Of a DNA stretch of 64,000 nucleotides, positions 38,201 to 45,764 are shown in pieces. The stretch covers positions 806,001 to 870,000 of the forward strand of contig FOIY01000001.1 in assembly GCA_900111435.1 (NCBI GenBank), given 5' to 3'. The notes under the pieces are model-generated. The model was not told where the DNA came from. It ran no database searches and saw nothing but the letters and a program-made list of their open reading frames with translations. The DNA comes from Ruminococcaceae bacterium KH2T8 (GTDB taxonomy: Bacteria > Bacillota > Clostridia > Saccharofermentanales > Saccharofermentanaceae). Both the position numbers and the translations under genes were made by a program. Numbering within the stretch: the stretch's first letter is position 1; each line of letters opens with the position of its first letter.

Positions 38201-38277
38201 TAAAATGCATCTGTTAATGTCTGAGATGGGAAGTATTTTGCTGTCAATGTGCTTGCCAGTCGTGTCAAAGTGGCCAT
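35227..38277 (-). CDS. membrane protein with degenerate PP2C-like domain, long disordered region and LysM-like exterior
   Basis: A 1016-residue protein I do not recognise as a named family. Residues 1-245 look like a PP2C/SpoIIE-type phosphatase fold: YFSGVIVRDAEAFAVTIGSGLAFLYR, FPLTDAGIP and LSPDDCIILCNKEIYDALG match the order of PP2C strands, but the metal-binding GDS and SDG aspartate motifs are replaced (GSG, CNK), so it is probably inactive. Residues 250-830 are acidic, Pro/Gln/Ala-rich and presumably disordered. A single transmembrane helix (GYMFLAFVVICFILFIVLIS, about 850) is followed by a Thr/Glu linker and a LysM-like segment (TWWDLFHQVYGI ... YTPSNGDMLLLPP) outside. The ATG at 38277 has GGAGG; monocistronic. 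Its build suggests a wall-sensing receptor or scaffold. Confidence 0.7.
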   Translation of the reverse strand: MATLTRLASTLTAKYFPSQTLTDAFYIDGRLFGKREARQADITIDKEERGFFFSVFAHPTIPEYEPGTLPPYEPQLRGTCNDVKFGRKEIDGMIEGFLSTAVDITGKMKLQDGNDRAPYFSGVIVRDAEAFAVTIGSGLAFLYRDDTLFPLTDAGIPMEPIDSNGNRVGDFMYYCSSKTANALWSNFFTLSPDDCIILCNKEIYDALGQREMLRILAEAEDQCDAAGVIITQASARMPNVPMQFSISFVESVTNEDKKGLFGFRKKNKEEDLSEMSIESTTEGGVVGAASAAIADAGFTSGLKTAEAGAAAAAAGAAGAAIMFGDKIPSPVAPSENQVASADKGIELDPASSDDKKDAGVEFLDTSVSTEPAVELSAEEMMKSLFEDTLKKDELKEEPVIEESPFVSGGFNPFETAPEAEAATEKIVSATPTIIEEDDNDKTKPIEKLDADFFRTFENNDNNSTIKSEDIIEAALKELNEGNEVKSEVEDNKTPAAGSDEIVFSQGSEEIKFNTDSDTSTTASFDPYSVGDSNEMQNAVPLVFGDDENASAPEVSEEAKEDPVSEIPVPDFEIPSDKPELQEKDKLAVDFPETTKEEEPAAEPEKAEEEPSEDKFELPFENHVDTFSDEPKETEKASDIPDMPLFDGNTFDTPVNAVSSEEPINTAASDVYSYGQYVENENMAEPEPEVQQYAEPEQPAPYQSFGNEGQQYESYDNGYQYQPGQYQSYEDPNAAYQQGGYAQPAEEQPQATQDNDWINAILGIDENEEYASDAASSAAPAAAAATATAAAATSGAAASARPGASRPQGGQRPGGAGPAKRPVTAGSGAGNGNGKGPGRKLPKLNRNGYMFLAFVVICFILFIVLISAIVRSCSHKVEGKATDPSDVSVTTEETEETTTAAPVETTAADPSAPIGYFHFQDDYIGFRTWWDLFHQVYGIDDLENEADPRIAVIINYNGLAADYTPSNGDMLLLPPVGVLDGTIPVTFQVGSASAGETEATDETAAPEETSETEATEA

Positions 38278-38309
38278 GAAGCGCTCCTCCGTATAATTAT
38301 TCAGTATCA

Positions 38310-38318
38310 ATTATAGCA
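38310..38318 (-). promoter_or_regulatory. extended -10 promoter of the pseudo-PP2C gene
   Basis: TGCTATAAT on the minus strand, a perfect extended -10, 33 bases before the ATG at 38277; no convincing -35. Confidence 0.55.
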
Positions 38319-38355
38319 TAATGATTTTAGTTATATAGCAAACTGTGATTATTTT

Positions 38356-38364
38356 TGCTAAAAT
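38356..38364 (+). promoter_or_regulatory. extended -10 promoter of the GT2 gene
   Basis: TGCTAAAAT lies 34 bases upstream of the glycosyltransferase start codon and faces away from the pseudo-PP2C promoter 38 bases to the left; the -35 position (TAGCAA) is poor. Confidence 0.5.
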
Positions 38365-38397
38365 GCTAGGAGTTATAAATGTTCCAGGAGATACACC

Positions 38398-39354
38398 ATG
38401 CTTCCCAAGCTTTATATTGTTATTCCGTGTTACAACGAAGAAGAAGTACTGCCCATCACAGCCCCCGAATTCCTTGAAGAACTCGAGTCGCTCAAAGCCG
38501 ATAATCTCATCGCTCCGGACAGTAGGATATTGTTCGTAAATGACGGAAGTAAGGATAAAACATGGGAGATAATCACTGATCTTTCCAAGCAGAATGAAGC
38601 TTATACGGGTATATGCCTGAGCCGTAACAGAGGACACCAGAATGCTCTCTTAGGCGGACTTATGGAAGCAAAGGATCTGGCAGATATCACGATCTCCATC
38701 GACTGCGATGGTCAGGACGATATAAAGGCCATGACTCAGATGGTCAAGGAATACCATAACGGATGCGAAGTAGTATACGGTGTAAGGAGCAAGAGAGAGA
38801 CGGATACCTTTATGAAGAGGTTCACCGCCGAGTCATTTTATAAGCTCCTTAACGCGATGGGCGCTGAAGTAGTATTTAATCACGCCGACTACAGACTCGT
38901 ATCCTCCAGGGTGCTTAATGAATTCAGTAACTTCAAGGAAGTAAATATCTTCCTTCGCGGTATGTTCCCTCTCGTAGGATTTAAGAGCACATCCGTATTC
39001 TATGAGCGTCACGAGAGAATTGCAGGCGAGAGCCACTATCCTTTAAAGAAGATGCTCGCACTTGCTTTTGACGGTATCACGAGCCTTTCGATCAAGCCCA
39101 TAAGGATGATCACCGGATTTGGTGTTGTCGTATCCGTCCTGAGCTTTATCATGCTCATCTATTCGATCATCGGTTTCTTTATCGGTAATACGGTACAAGG
39201 CTGGGCGAGCACATGTTCGATACTGTGCTTCTTCAGCGGTGTACAGCTCATAAGCCTCGGTGTTATCGGTGAGTATATCGGAAAGATCTATCTAGAGACT
39301 AAGGCACGCCCGAGATTCATCATCAGCGAGAGGACTTTCGATAAGAAAGACTGA
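38398..39354 (+). CDS. GT2 polyprenyl-phosphate glycosyltransferase, GtrB/DPM1-like
   Basis: A 318-residue family 2 glycosyltransferase that makes a polyprenyl-phosphate-linked sugar at the inner membrane face. Seen: YIVIPCYNEEEVLPIT at the start, ILFVNDGSKDKTWEII, the DXD-like SIDCDGQDD, and two C-terminal transmembrane helices (about 232-258 and 268-290) followed by GVIGEYIGKIYLETKARPRFI, a hallmark of GtrB/YkcC-type enzymes. CAGGAG precedes the ATG. The convergent gene at 39360 encodes a polytopic GT-C-like protein and could use the lipid-linked sugar, although the two are on opposite strands. Confidence 0.92.
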   Translation: MLPKLYIVIPCYNEEEVLPITAPEFLEELESLKADNLIAPDSRILFVNDGSKDKTWEIITDLSKQNEAYTGICLSRNRGHQNALLGGLMEAKDLADITISIDCDGQDDIKAMTQMVKEYHNGCEVVYGVRSKRETDTFMKRFTAESFYKLLNAMGAEVVFNHADYRLVSSRVLNEFSNFKEVNIFLRGMFPLVGFKSTSVFYERHERIAGESHYPLKKMLALAFDGITSLSIKPIRMITGFGVVVSVLSFIMLIYSIIGFFIGNTVQGWASTCSILCFFSGVQLISLGVIGEYIGKIYLETKARPRFIISERTFDKKD

Positions 39355-39359
39355 TCCGA

Positions 39360-40565
39360 TCAGGCAGGAACAACCTGCTCTTCTTCACTGTTCTTCTTAA
39401 TTACGTTGATCGTTACCGCTACAGTGAAGGCAACGTACAGTATAACGTTTGCCCATGACCAGGCAACCAGATCGATCTCAACCCAGAACAAGGTGAATAG
39501 ATACGTTACTACGAATGATATCGTTTCTTCGGCAAGGAAGAAGACAATATATCTCTTCGGAGCGACCAGCACAAGGATCAACATCATGATATCAACGATA
39601 AAGAAGTAGCGTTCGTGCATTGCCGGCAGGAACATTACGCATGTCCATGTACTCCATGCGGCAAGAGCCATAAAGATCTCAGGGTCATCGAGTCGTATCT
39701 TTCTCATTATTACAAAGAGTAATCCGACACCCAGGACTGCAAATGTAATAAGAAGTGCCGGGAACTTCATCTTATCGTAATTGGTCTGATATACCTCCCA
39801 CACATTAGGAGCATTGAAGGTCATAAATTTATAGTAATCGGACTGGGATGTGTATATATTTATAAATTCATACCAGGGGCGCCCCATAAACACAGCAGGG
39901 AGCGAAATGATAAATCCAACCAAAGGTATGATCGCAAGCTTAGTTATCTCGATCTTTTTTCTGAACCAGCAATAATACACGGCAAAAGGCAAGATGAATA
40001 CGACCTGAAGCTTAAAGGAAAAACTCAATCCCAGCATGACAAATGCAGCCGTATATCTTTCTTTTCTGAAGAGATAGAGTGCCCATACGATAAATGCAAC
40101 ATAGATCGCGTCACACTGCCCCCAATATGAGCTGTTCAGGAATACTGCAGGCAACATAAGGCAGGCAAAGCAGGAGTGAAAAAATATCTTATAGGGATCA
40201 ACTGCCGGCTTGAAGTCGGAAAGAAGCTTAAATACTCCAACTGTCAATAGAAAGTCAAATGCTACAGACAGTGCCTTATAGCAATAGAGCGGATTGATAT
40301 TCAGATACGTAAAGAAAGCAATGAACATCTGGTACAGGACACTGTAATTTCCGACCTGAGTATTCAGTGCTCGAAATCCTCCGAGCGAAGCGATCTCTTC
40401 ATACCAAGGTTTCAGAAAAAGATTATAATCGGCACTTATAAAATTAAATCCGAATGCTCTGACGAACAGGCTCAATCCTATGATCGCCGCACTGAAGACG
40501 ATATATTCGATCTTTTCCTTCTTAGGATCCAGTATCTTTTCGCTCATATGCGAATGTTGCTCCAT
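39360..40565 (-). CDS. polytopic GT-C type glycosyltransferase-like membrane protein
   Basis: A 401-residue protein with about 9-11 transmembrane helices. The first extracytoplasmic loop holds the acidic ISADYNLFLKPWYEEIASLGG, where GT-C enzymes place their catalytic Asp, followed by NYSVLYQMFIAF; later WGQCDAIYVAFIVWALY resembles mannosyltransferases of the PIG-M/GT50 and GT87 type (a QxD motif in the WGQCD segment). Function as a lipid-phospho-sugar-dependent glycosyltransferase is inferred. It is the last gene in a four-gene run with hemZ (6-base gap). Its stop is 5 bases from the convergent GT2 stop. Confidence 0.75.
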   Translation of the reverse strand: MEQHSHMSEKILDPKKEKIEYIVFSAAIIGLSLFVRAFGFNFISADYNLFLKPWYEEIASLGGFRALNTQVGNYSVLYQMFIAFFTYLNINPLYCYKALSVAFDFLLTVGVFKLLSDFKPAVDPYKIFFHSCFACLMLPAVFLNSSYWGQCDAIYVAFIVWALYLFRKERYTAAFVMLGLSFSFKLQVVFILPFAVYYCWFRKKIEITKLAIIPLVGFIISLPAVFMGRPWYEFINIYTSQSDYYKFMTFNAPNVWEVYQTNYDKMKFPALLITFAVLGVGLLFVIMRKIRLDDPEIFMALAAWSTWTCVMFLPAMHERYFFIVDIMMLILVLVAPKRYIVFFLAEETISFVVTYLFTLFWVEIDLVAWSWANVILYVAFTVAVTINVIKKNSEEEQVVPA

Positions 40566-40571
40566 ATCAGT

Positions 40572-41975
40572 TTACTCTTCGAAGAAACGAATCTTCTTCT
40601 CAGCCATTATATTAGGATTTCGGATATATTGATAGACATCTTTGGTACAGGGGCAACGCTCATACCTCCCTCCGTCAAATATCCTCTTACTCATTCCGCC
40701 TGCGCCGATCGACAGGACGTCCCTTACGTCCGTCATCATGGCCACATTATATCTGCACTCAGAGCCGAGCTTTGAAAACCCTACATTCTCTAATCCGTGA
40801 CCGGTATCCTTTTGCCTGTACATATAATACGGGATAAACCCGTGGGATCCCAGGATCTCGTATGCCTTGATTACGGCATCATCGGTATTGCCGCGCTGAT
40901 TACTCTCATCAAGGACATCCTCTCTGCTCATCCCGGCCCGCCTCTTCTTATATAGAGAATGAATAGTGATATTCTCAGGATCAAGATCTATCAGCGCCTT
41001 AACGGAATCTATGAGATCAGAACCCGTCTCATACTTAAGGCCAGCTATAAGATCCATATTGATGGTTTCGATACCGATCTTACGTGCATCTTTATAAGCT
41101 CGGATGATATCCTCTGCCGAATGCTTTCGATTCAGCTTCCTTAAAGTCTCAGAATTCATCGTCTGAGGATTGATGCAGATTCTTCCGACTCCGTGATCCT
41201 TCATGGAGCGAAGCTTTTCTATCGTGATCGTATCAGGGCGACCTGCCTCTACGGTAAACTCCGTATCCCCCCTTATCGGAAGGAATCGTCTTGTTGCATC
41301 AAGCAGTCTCTCGAAAGTATTCTCCGAGAAAACCGTAGGTGTACCTCCGCCGATATATACAGACGATATCGGTCGCGAAAGCTTTTCGCTGATGATCTTG
41401 AGCTCAGTCTCGATCGCCTCCTCGTAGCTGTCCAGCAGATCGAGATGCTTTGTGGCATCAGCTGAGATAAAGGAGCAATATTCGCACCTTGAAGGACAAA
41501 ACGGTACGCCGATATAAATATTCAGAGATCCTTTGGGAAGTTCTTCCAGAATCCTCGCTTCAGTCCGCGCCGTATCACATGCAAGTCGCGCCTTGTCTTC
41601 TCTGACCAGATATGTATTGACAAGTCTCTCCGGATCGCAGCCTTCTTCTGCCGCTACTACAGTCGGTCTGATACCTGTAAGGCACCCCCAGGGAAAAGTC
41701 CTGCCTGTTAATTCGCACATAAAGATATAAAAGGATCGCTTTACATCTCTTTTGATAGCTATAGGATCCATCTTCGAGGTCTCAGGCCTGTTCTCACCTT
41801 CAACATAGGTATACGGTCTTTCTTCATACACCTCACTGATCAGGGCCAGATCCCGTTCGCTCTCACCTATGACGGTATTGTTCTCCTTATCTTCCTTTAC
41901 ATTGCTGCAAAAGAGGCGAAGGATATCAGATATACCGTATGTATTGTCATGACCTTTAAGGATTACTCTGATCAT
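40572..41975 (-). CDS. hemZ: oxygen-independent coproporphyrinogen dehydrogenase HemZ-type
   Basis: A 467-residue radical SAM protein. The cluster motif CxxxCxxC is in VPFCPSRCEYCSFIS near residue 170, with GGGTPTVF and the AGRPDTITIEKL segment following, all typical of the HemN/HemZ branch; the N-terminal 150 residues (ILKGHDNTYGISDILRLF, CELTGRTFPWGCLTGIRPT) are specific to HemZ of Clostridia and Bacillus. It is usually annotated as converting coproporphyrinogen III, but heme genes are absent around it and many clostridial HemZ have uncertain roles. It starts two bases after the DUF3810 gene stop, with a GGGGG site. Confidence 0.88.
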   Translation of the reverse strand: MIRVILKGHDNTYGISDILRLFCSNVKEDKENNTVIGESERDLALISEVYEERPYTYVEGENRPETSKMDPIAIKRDVKRSFYIFMCELTGRTFPWGCLTGIRPTVVAAEEGCDPERLVNTYLVREDKARLACDTARTEARILEELPKGSLNIYIGVPFCPSRCEYCSFISADATKHLDLLDSYEEAIETELKIISEKLSRPISSVYIGGGTPTVFSENTFERLLDATRRFLPIRGDTEFTVEAGRPDTITIEKLRSMKDHGVGRICINPQTMNSETLRKLNRKHSAEDIIRAYKDARKIGIETINMDLIAGLKYETGSDLIDSVKALIDLDPENITIHSLYKKRRAGMSREDVLDESNQRGNTDDAVIKAYEILGSHGFIPYYMYRQKDTGHGLENVGFSKLGSECRYNVAMMTDVRDVLSIGAGGMSKRIFDGGRYERCPCTKDVYQYIRNPNIMAEKKIRFFEE

Positions 41976-41977
41976 TA

Positions 41978-43171
41978 TTAGCCCCCGATCACATATTTGC
42001 AGAAATAGTCTACATATATACTTGTCGGTATCCTGTATGTCTCAGTTCCGCCTTTTTGTCCGTTTGCTTCGAGGAATGTATTATTAGCCTTCTCAGAAAT
42101 CATATCAACAAATCTCGTGAACGGATTATCAGCCAGAGATTCATCGTATGCGATCGAAGCTCTCATATCCTTAACGACTTTCTGAAACTCAGGGTCACTC
42201 AAATCGATCGGCATCTCATAACCCTCATGATCGGCATAAGATGCTGTCTTGTTATATAGATCCGTAAATATAGCATAGTATCCCGCATATCTGAAATCTG
42301 CTCTAGGGGATCTTATGCAAGCGAGCACCGCTGCAGTATTAGCATCAGACTCTCTGGCATATCCTTTAGCGTGCGTGATCTCGTGACAAAGCGTTACCGG
42401 GAAATAAAGGATATCTATATAATCCGTATTGATATTTGCTTCACCCAGAAACATGTCATATACGCCGGAAATCCCCGTATAACTCCAGTAGTGACTGAGC
42501 ATTACTCCTTTGGCCCTTATGTAGTTATCACTCATATCATAACCATCAACTTCCGATACTGTATTCATGAGTGAATTTGCATCATAAACGCATTCTTCAA
42601 ACCCCGTACTCATATGAGCAACGCCGCGATAGTCCTCACCAAGTTCTCGTCTGGCTTCGATCATTCCGTCATATGCCCATACCAATGCAGCCGCATACTC
42701 TTCATATGTGTGTTCTTCAGCCGTGATGCCCAAACGTTGAGCTATACCGGTTCGTCTGTAATTAATGCCGTGCATCAACTGGAACATGAGCATTCCGATC
42801 ACTGCGATGACCAGTGCTTTCTTAAGCGATGTTCCCAGATAGTACAGTCCTCGCCTTCCACCTCTTTTGATGAATCTCTTTATGATCCTTACGATCATAA
42901 ACGGAATAAATACTAAAAGAAAAACAGATCCTGCTATCACGATATTCTCCGTAAGAGAAAACAAAAAGAAATCACTTATCGCATTCGGAAAGAATGATAC
43001 GTAAGAAAATACATATTTACCATAACGATCAGCGATCGAAGCTGAAATAAATAATTGCGGTGCGATATAAAGAAACAGAAGTAATACGATCAATAGTATG
43101 ATCATAGCGATCCTTCTAATCGTTGACTTTACTGACAAGTCTTCATTATCGGTCTTAAAAGATCTCTTCAT
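41978..43171 (-). CDS. DUF3810 membrane-bound putative zinc metallopeptidase
   Basis: A 397-residue protein with three N-terminal transmembrane helices (about 20-45, 60-95, 118-135) and a large domain carrying the metallopeptidase signature HEITH at residues 263-267 in a VTLCHEITHAKGYARESDAN context, where the downstream Glu of ARESDAN would be the third zinc ligand. This is the DUF3810 layout. The substrate is unknown. It is embedded in a tight operon between the DUF1624 and hemZ genes (3- and 2-base gaps). The ATG is preceded by AAGG. Confidence 0.85.
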   Translation of the reverse strand: MKRSFKTDNEDLSVKSTIRRIAMIILLIVLLLFLYIAPQLFISASIADRYGKYVFSYVSFFPNAISDFFLFSLTENIVIAGSVFLLVFIPFMIVRIIKRFIKRGGRRGLYYLGTSLKKALVIAVIGMLMFQLMHGINYRRTGIAQRLGITAEEHTYEEYAAALVWAYDGMIEARRELGEDYRGVAHMSTGFEECVYDANSLMNTVSEVDGYDMSDNYIRAKGVMLSHYWSYTGISGVYDMFLGEANINTDYIDILYFPVTLCHEITHAKGYARESDANTAAVLACIRSPRADFRYAGYYAIFTDLYNKTASYADHEGYEMPIDLSDPEFQKVVKDMRASIAYDESLADNPFTRFVDMISEKANNTFLEANGQKGGTETYRIPTSIYVDYFCKYVIGG

Positions 43172-43174
43172 CCG

Positions 43175-43975
43175 TCAGACCTTTCCTGCCAGCTTGAAGA
43201 TAATATATAGTATCAGATACATTACAGGCTGATGTGTAAGGTAAATAAGAAGCGAATGTCTTCCGAGAAATTCGATCGGTGAAATAGCAGCTCTAAATCC
43301 CGCAGTCGCTTCAGGAAAAACTGTCTTCTTTTCAGGATAGATAAGTCTGCCCAATGCTGAACCTGTCAGGAATACACCCATCCAAGGTATGAGAGGCATA
43401 TAATCTGCCATAGTTATCCCGTCCTTAAGCTCAATACCGATCATCAGAAGCAAAGGATTATTGCTCACACCGTCATAATAGAAGAGATTTCCTTTAAGAA
43501 CGATGATGTATATACCTATCATACCGATGATCAGCGTCAGTGCCTTATCGCTTATCTTAGTCTTACTTGCTATAAAGCTAATAAGTGCATATATGAGCAT
43601 TGAAATACTGAGAACATGCAGTACGTTAAAAAGGATAAGGCAGTAAATGTGCATCGTATATGTAATGATCGTAGTCACTACGGTAAATGCCATTGCTACA
43701 GCAAGGAGTTTCAATCCGCGCTTAAAGTTATTCCTGGAAAACGAACAGCATATACCGGATACGCCTACAAAGAGAACCAGGATTATCGGATGGACTATTA
43801 CCCAGAACCAGTAACTTGAAAGATAGCTGAATAGATCCGCCCCGAATTCGTATCTTACATCCCATGAAAAATGCATAAACATCATCATGATCAGTGCTAT
43901 ACCGCGCAAAAGATCAAGTTCAAATGCTCGATCCGTCTTGTTTTTACCTTTGAAAAGGCTGATAATCTTTCCCAC
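43175..43975 (-). CDS. DUF1624 / heparan-glucosaminide N-acetyltransferase-like membrane protein
   Basis: A 266-residue polytopic protein with about seven transmembrane helices. The start RAFELDLLRGIALIMMMFMHF followed by SWDVRYEFG is diagnostic for the DUF1624 branch of the acyltransferase-3-like superfamily, and the C-terminal IEFLGRHSLLIYLTHQPVMY is shared with acyltransferase 3 proteins. It probably acylates a sugar or membrane-linked glycan. The start is GTG at 43975 with GGAG eight bases upstream. It is the first gene of the DUF1624-DUF3810-hemZ-GT run. Confidence 0.85.
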   Translation of the reverse strand: MGKIISLFKGKNKTDRAFELDLLRGIALIMMMFMHFSWDVRYEFGADLFSYLSSYWFWVIVHPIILVLFVGVSGICCSFSRNNFKRGLKLLAVAMAFTVVTTIITYTMHIYCLILFNVLHVLSISMLIYALISFIASKTKISDKALTLIIGMIGIYIIVLKGNLFYYDGVSNNPLLLMIGIELKDGITMADYMPLIPWMGVFLTGSALGRLIYPEKKTVFPEATAGFRAAISPIEFLGRHSLLIYLTHQPVMYLILYIIFKLAGKV

Positions 43976-44014
43976 TTGAACTTCTCCACAACGATTAATG
44001 TAGATATTCTAACA

Positions 44015-44042
44015 CAAAAAAGCTCCGCCTAAGCGGAGCTTT
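44015..44042 (-). terminator. intrinsic terminator of the minor-prepilin operon
   Basis: A perfect 10-pair stem (AAAGCTCCGC / GCGGAGCTTT, four-base loop) followed by TTTTTTG on the minus strand, 25 bases past the last prepilin gene. It separates the pilus genes from the DUF1624 operon. Confidence 0.92.
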
Positions 44043-44066
44043 CGTTATCAGATCAATGTTTGTTCA

Positions 44067-44666
44067 TCAGGGTGCAGTAGCGATATTGAGTGTGAAACCG
44101 TCATTATATGTAAGACCGCTGACACTGCAAGGGATCGTATTTGTAGCACCGGGAGTTACAGTATATGTTTTCTTATTACCGTATTTGTCCTGAGGGATCC
44201 AGAAACCTGCATCATACTGAAGAGCTAATGTGCCGGGGTTTCTATAATTATCAACCATGTAGATGGTGTATGTGAACATACCATCAGCAGTATAGTTGAC
44301 ATTACCAATGTAGATCCTCCACTTAGCAACGCCGTTGTCGTATACGATCTGTGCAAGCTTACCTGCGAAAACATCGGTGGTGTCATGCGTAAGAAGATAA
44401 GGAACACCCATGGGATCATCCTCGATCCTGAATGTGTGCGTACCATCAGCTGCAAGATCACAGTCTCTAAGAACGTTATTCTCGATCGCCTTCGCATAAA
44501 GCTGAGCATAATCCGTAGCATCATTCTGTGTGTATGAACGATAGTAAGAATCTGTTGTAGCGTAGATCAACTCTACGAACAAACCACAGATAAGACAGAT
44601 GATCGCGATCGCAAGCATTACCTCGATCAGGGTAAATCCACGCTTATTCTTGTAATAATATCTCAT
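44067..44666 (-). CDS. type IV prepilin-like protein (minor pilin)
   Basis: A 199-residue protein with a class III signal: short basic leader, cleavage in KRG|FTLIEVMLAIAIICLICG with Glu at mature position 5, and a hydrophobic N-terminal helix. The rest (YYRSYTQNDATDYAQLYAKA, then beta-rich segments) looks like a pseudopilin head. The ATG at 44666 has an AGGAGG site; the longer frame to 44693 would overlap the upstream gene. It is the last of three prepilins sharing one promoter. Likely a minor pilin that primes or tips the pilus. Confidence 0.85.
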   Translation of the reverse strand: MRYYYKNKRGFTLIEVMLAIAIICLICGLFVELIYATTDSYYRSYTQNDATDYAQLYAKAIENNVLRDCDLAADGTHTFRIEDDPMGVPYLLTHDTTDVFAGKLAQIVYDNGVAKWRIYIGNVNYTADGMFTYTIYMVDNYRNPGTLALQYDAGFWIPQDKYGNKKTYTVTPGATNTIPCSVSGLTYNDGFTLNIATAP

Positions 44667-44682
44667 TTCATTAACCTCCTGA

Positions 44683-45414
44683 TCATGGAACAACTATGTT
44701 TCCGCCACCATCGAGATGAGCAACTCTGACATAGTTCTGAGTGTCTGAAGGAAGACCGGAAGCAGCTATCTCAGCATCTGTATGGGTATTGGTACAATAG
44801 AAACCTTCCGTTGCAGTATTATTATTTATCCGAAGATAATTAATCGAACTAACTCTGCCTGCAGTAACACAAATGGGACACGTTACAGGGTGATAATAGA
44901 AAATAGAAGTTCTGTTATCTGAATATGTAACAGAATTACCATAATCAGCATAGCTTGCGCCGCCATCCTGATCACCTTCTGCAAGATATGTGTGGAACGA
45001 AGTACCGCCACCGCTGGCTCTAGCAGCATTAAATCCGTCTGTTGAAGATATCTGACCTTCAGTATCACCTGTTAATCTGAGATACATAACAGGGCTCGTA
45101 CCTCTTCCACCCCAGTTGATAGATGCACCGGTAGGAGTCATATCCGTACCATATACATTTATAGTATGGGAGCCGGGGTTTGAATTATTAAGAGTGAAAA
45201 TAGAACTGCTATTTGCCTTCATACTAGCAAGTGCAGTAATACAACCTTCATAGTTTGACGCACCTACTTTTGAATACAGAGCCGAGTTTCTGGAATATGT
45301 CATTGTAGTAAGGAATCCTACCATGATCATAGTCGAAGAAACAGCCATTATCGCAACAGCAAGCATTACTTCAAGCAAAGTAAAACCTTTTTTATTCGTT
45401 GTAATCCTCTTCAT
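44683..45414 (-). CDS. type IV prepilin-like protein (minor pilin)
   Basis: A 243-residue prepilin with cleavage site NKKG|FTLLEVMLAVAIMAVSS and Glu5. The head is Gly/Ser/Asn-rich and contains four cysteines, two in HPVTCPICVTAGR and one in EGFYC, which could bind metal or form disulfides. The ATG at 45414 has GGAGG five bases upstream. It sits between the 72- and 199-residue prepilin genes in one operon. Confidence 0.85.
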   Translation of the reverse strand: MKRITTNKKGFTLLEVMLAVAIMAVSSTMIMVGFLTTMTYSRNSALYSKVGASNYEGCITALASMKANSSSIFTLNNSNPGSHTINVYGTDMTPTGASINWGGRGTSPVMYLRLTGDTEGQISSTDGFNAARASGGGTSFHTYLAEGDQDGGASYADYGNSVTYSDNRTSIFYYHPVTCPICVTAGRVSSINYLRINNNTATEGFYCTNTHTDAEIAASGLPSDTQNYVRVAHLDGGGNIVVP

Positions 45415-45425
45415 ACCTTCCTCCA

Positions 45426-45644
45426 TTAAAAGTGGTAAGCCGCCAGGCTACGCTCACTAGCGTTCCTGCCATTTACCAATTCAGTTCTGCTGGCTTCTAC
45501 AGTGTCATTAGCACTCTTAGCTCTATTATATATGTCGCTAACAGCCAAGAACAAAACGGAGGCCAGTACGATAATAAGCGCAACAACCATCATCACTTCG
45601 ATCAATGTAAAACCGCGCTTGTTGATCTTATTGATTCTATGCAT
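45426..45644 (-). CDS. very short type IV prepilin (72 residues)
   Basis: A complete prepilin signature, KRG|FTLIEVMMVVALIIVLASV with Glu5, but the mature protein has only about 61 residues: the N-terminal helix plus a short charged tail (YNRAKSANDTVEASRTELVN). It lacks any globular head. The ATG has GGGAGG nine bases upstream and is the first gene of the minor-pilin operon with a good promoter at 45694-45721. The stop lies just before the next prepilin's ribosome site. Its size matches the truncated PilA of Geobacter. Confidence 0.85.
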   Translation of the reverse strand: MHRINKINKRGFTLIEVMMVVALIIVLASVLFLAVSDIYNRAKSANDTVEASRTELVNGRNASERSLAAYHF

Positions 45645-45693
45645 CAGTCCACTCCTCCCGATAACTTAGCATACCTATACTTATATACTGTAT

Positions 45694-45721
45694 ATTATAC
45701 ATGGTATTTTCCATTTTTCAA
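45694..45721 (-). promoter_or_regulatory. promoter of the three-gene prepilin operon
   Basis: On the minus strand TTGAAA (45716-45721), 16 bases, then perfect TATAAT (45694-45699), 50 bases before the first start codon. It lies between this operon and the hairpin that follows the preceding pilin gene. Confidence 0.75.
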
Positions 45722-45764
45722 TCGGTGAAATGTGATTTTGTTCAAATTTCCGCCACAATGTTAA

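Noticed and set aside
38311-38637. Minus-strand frame (108 codons) covering the start of the GT2 gene.
   Set aside because: Antisense to a strongly conserved GT2 N-terminus; it also spans the divergent promoter region.
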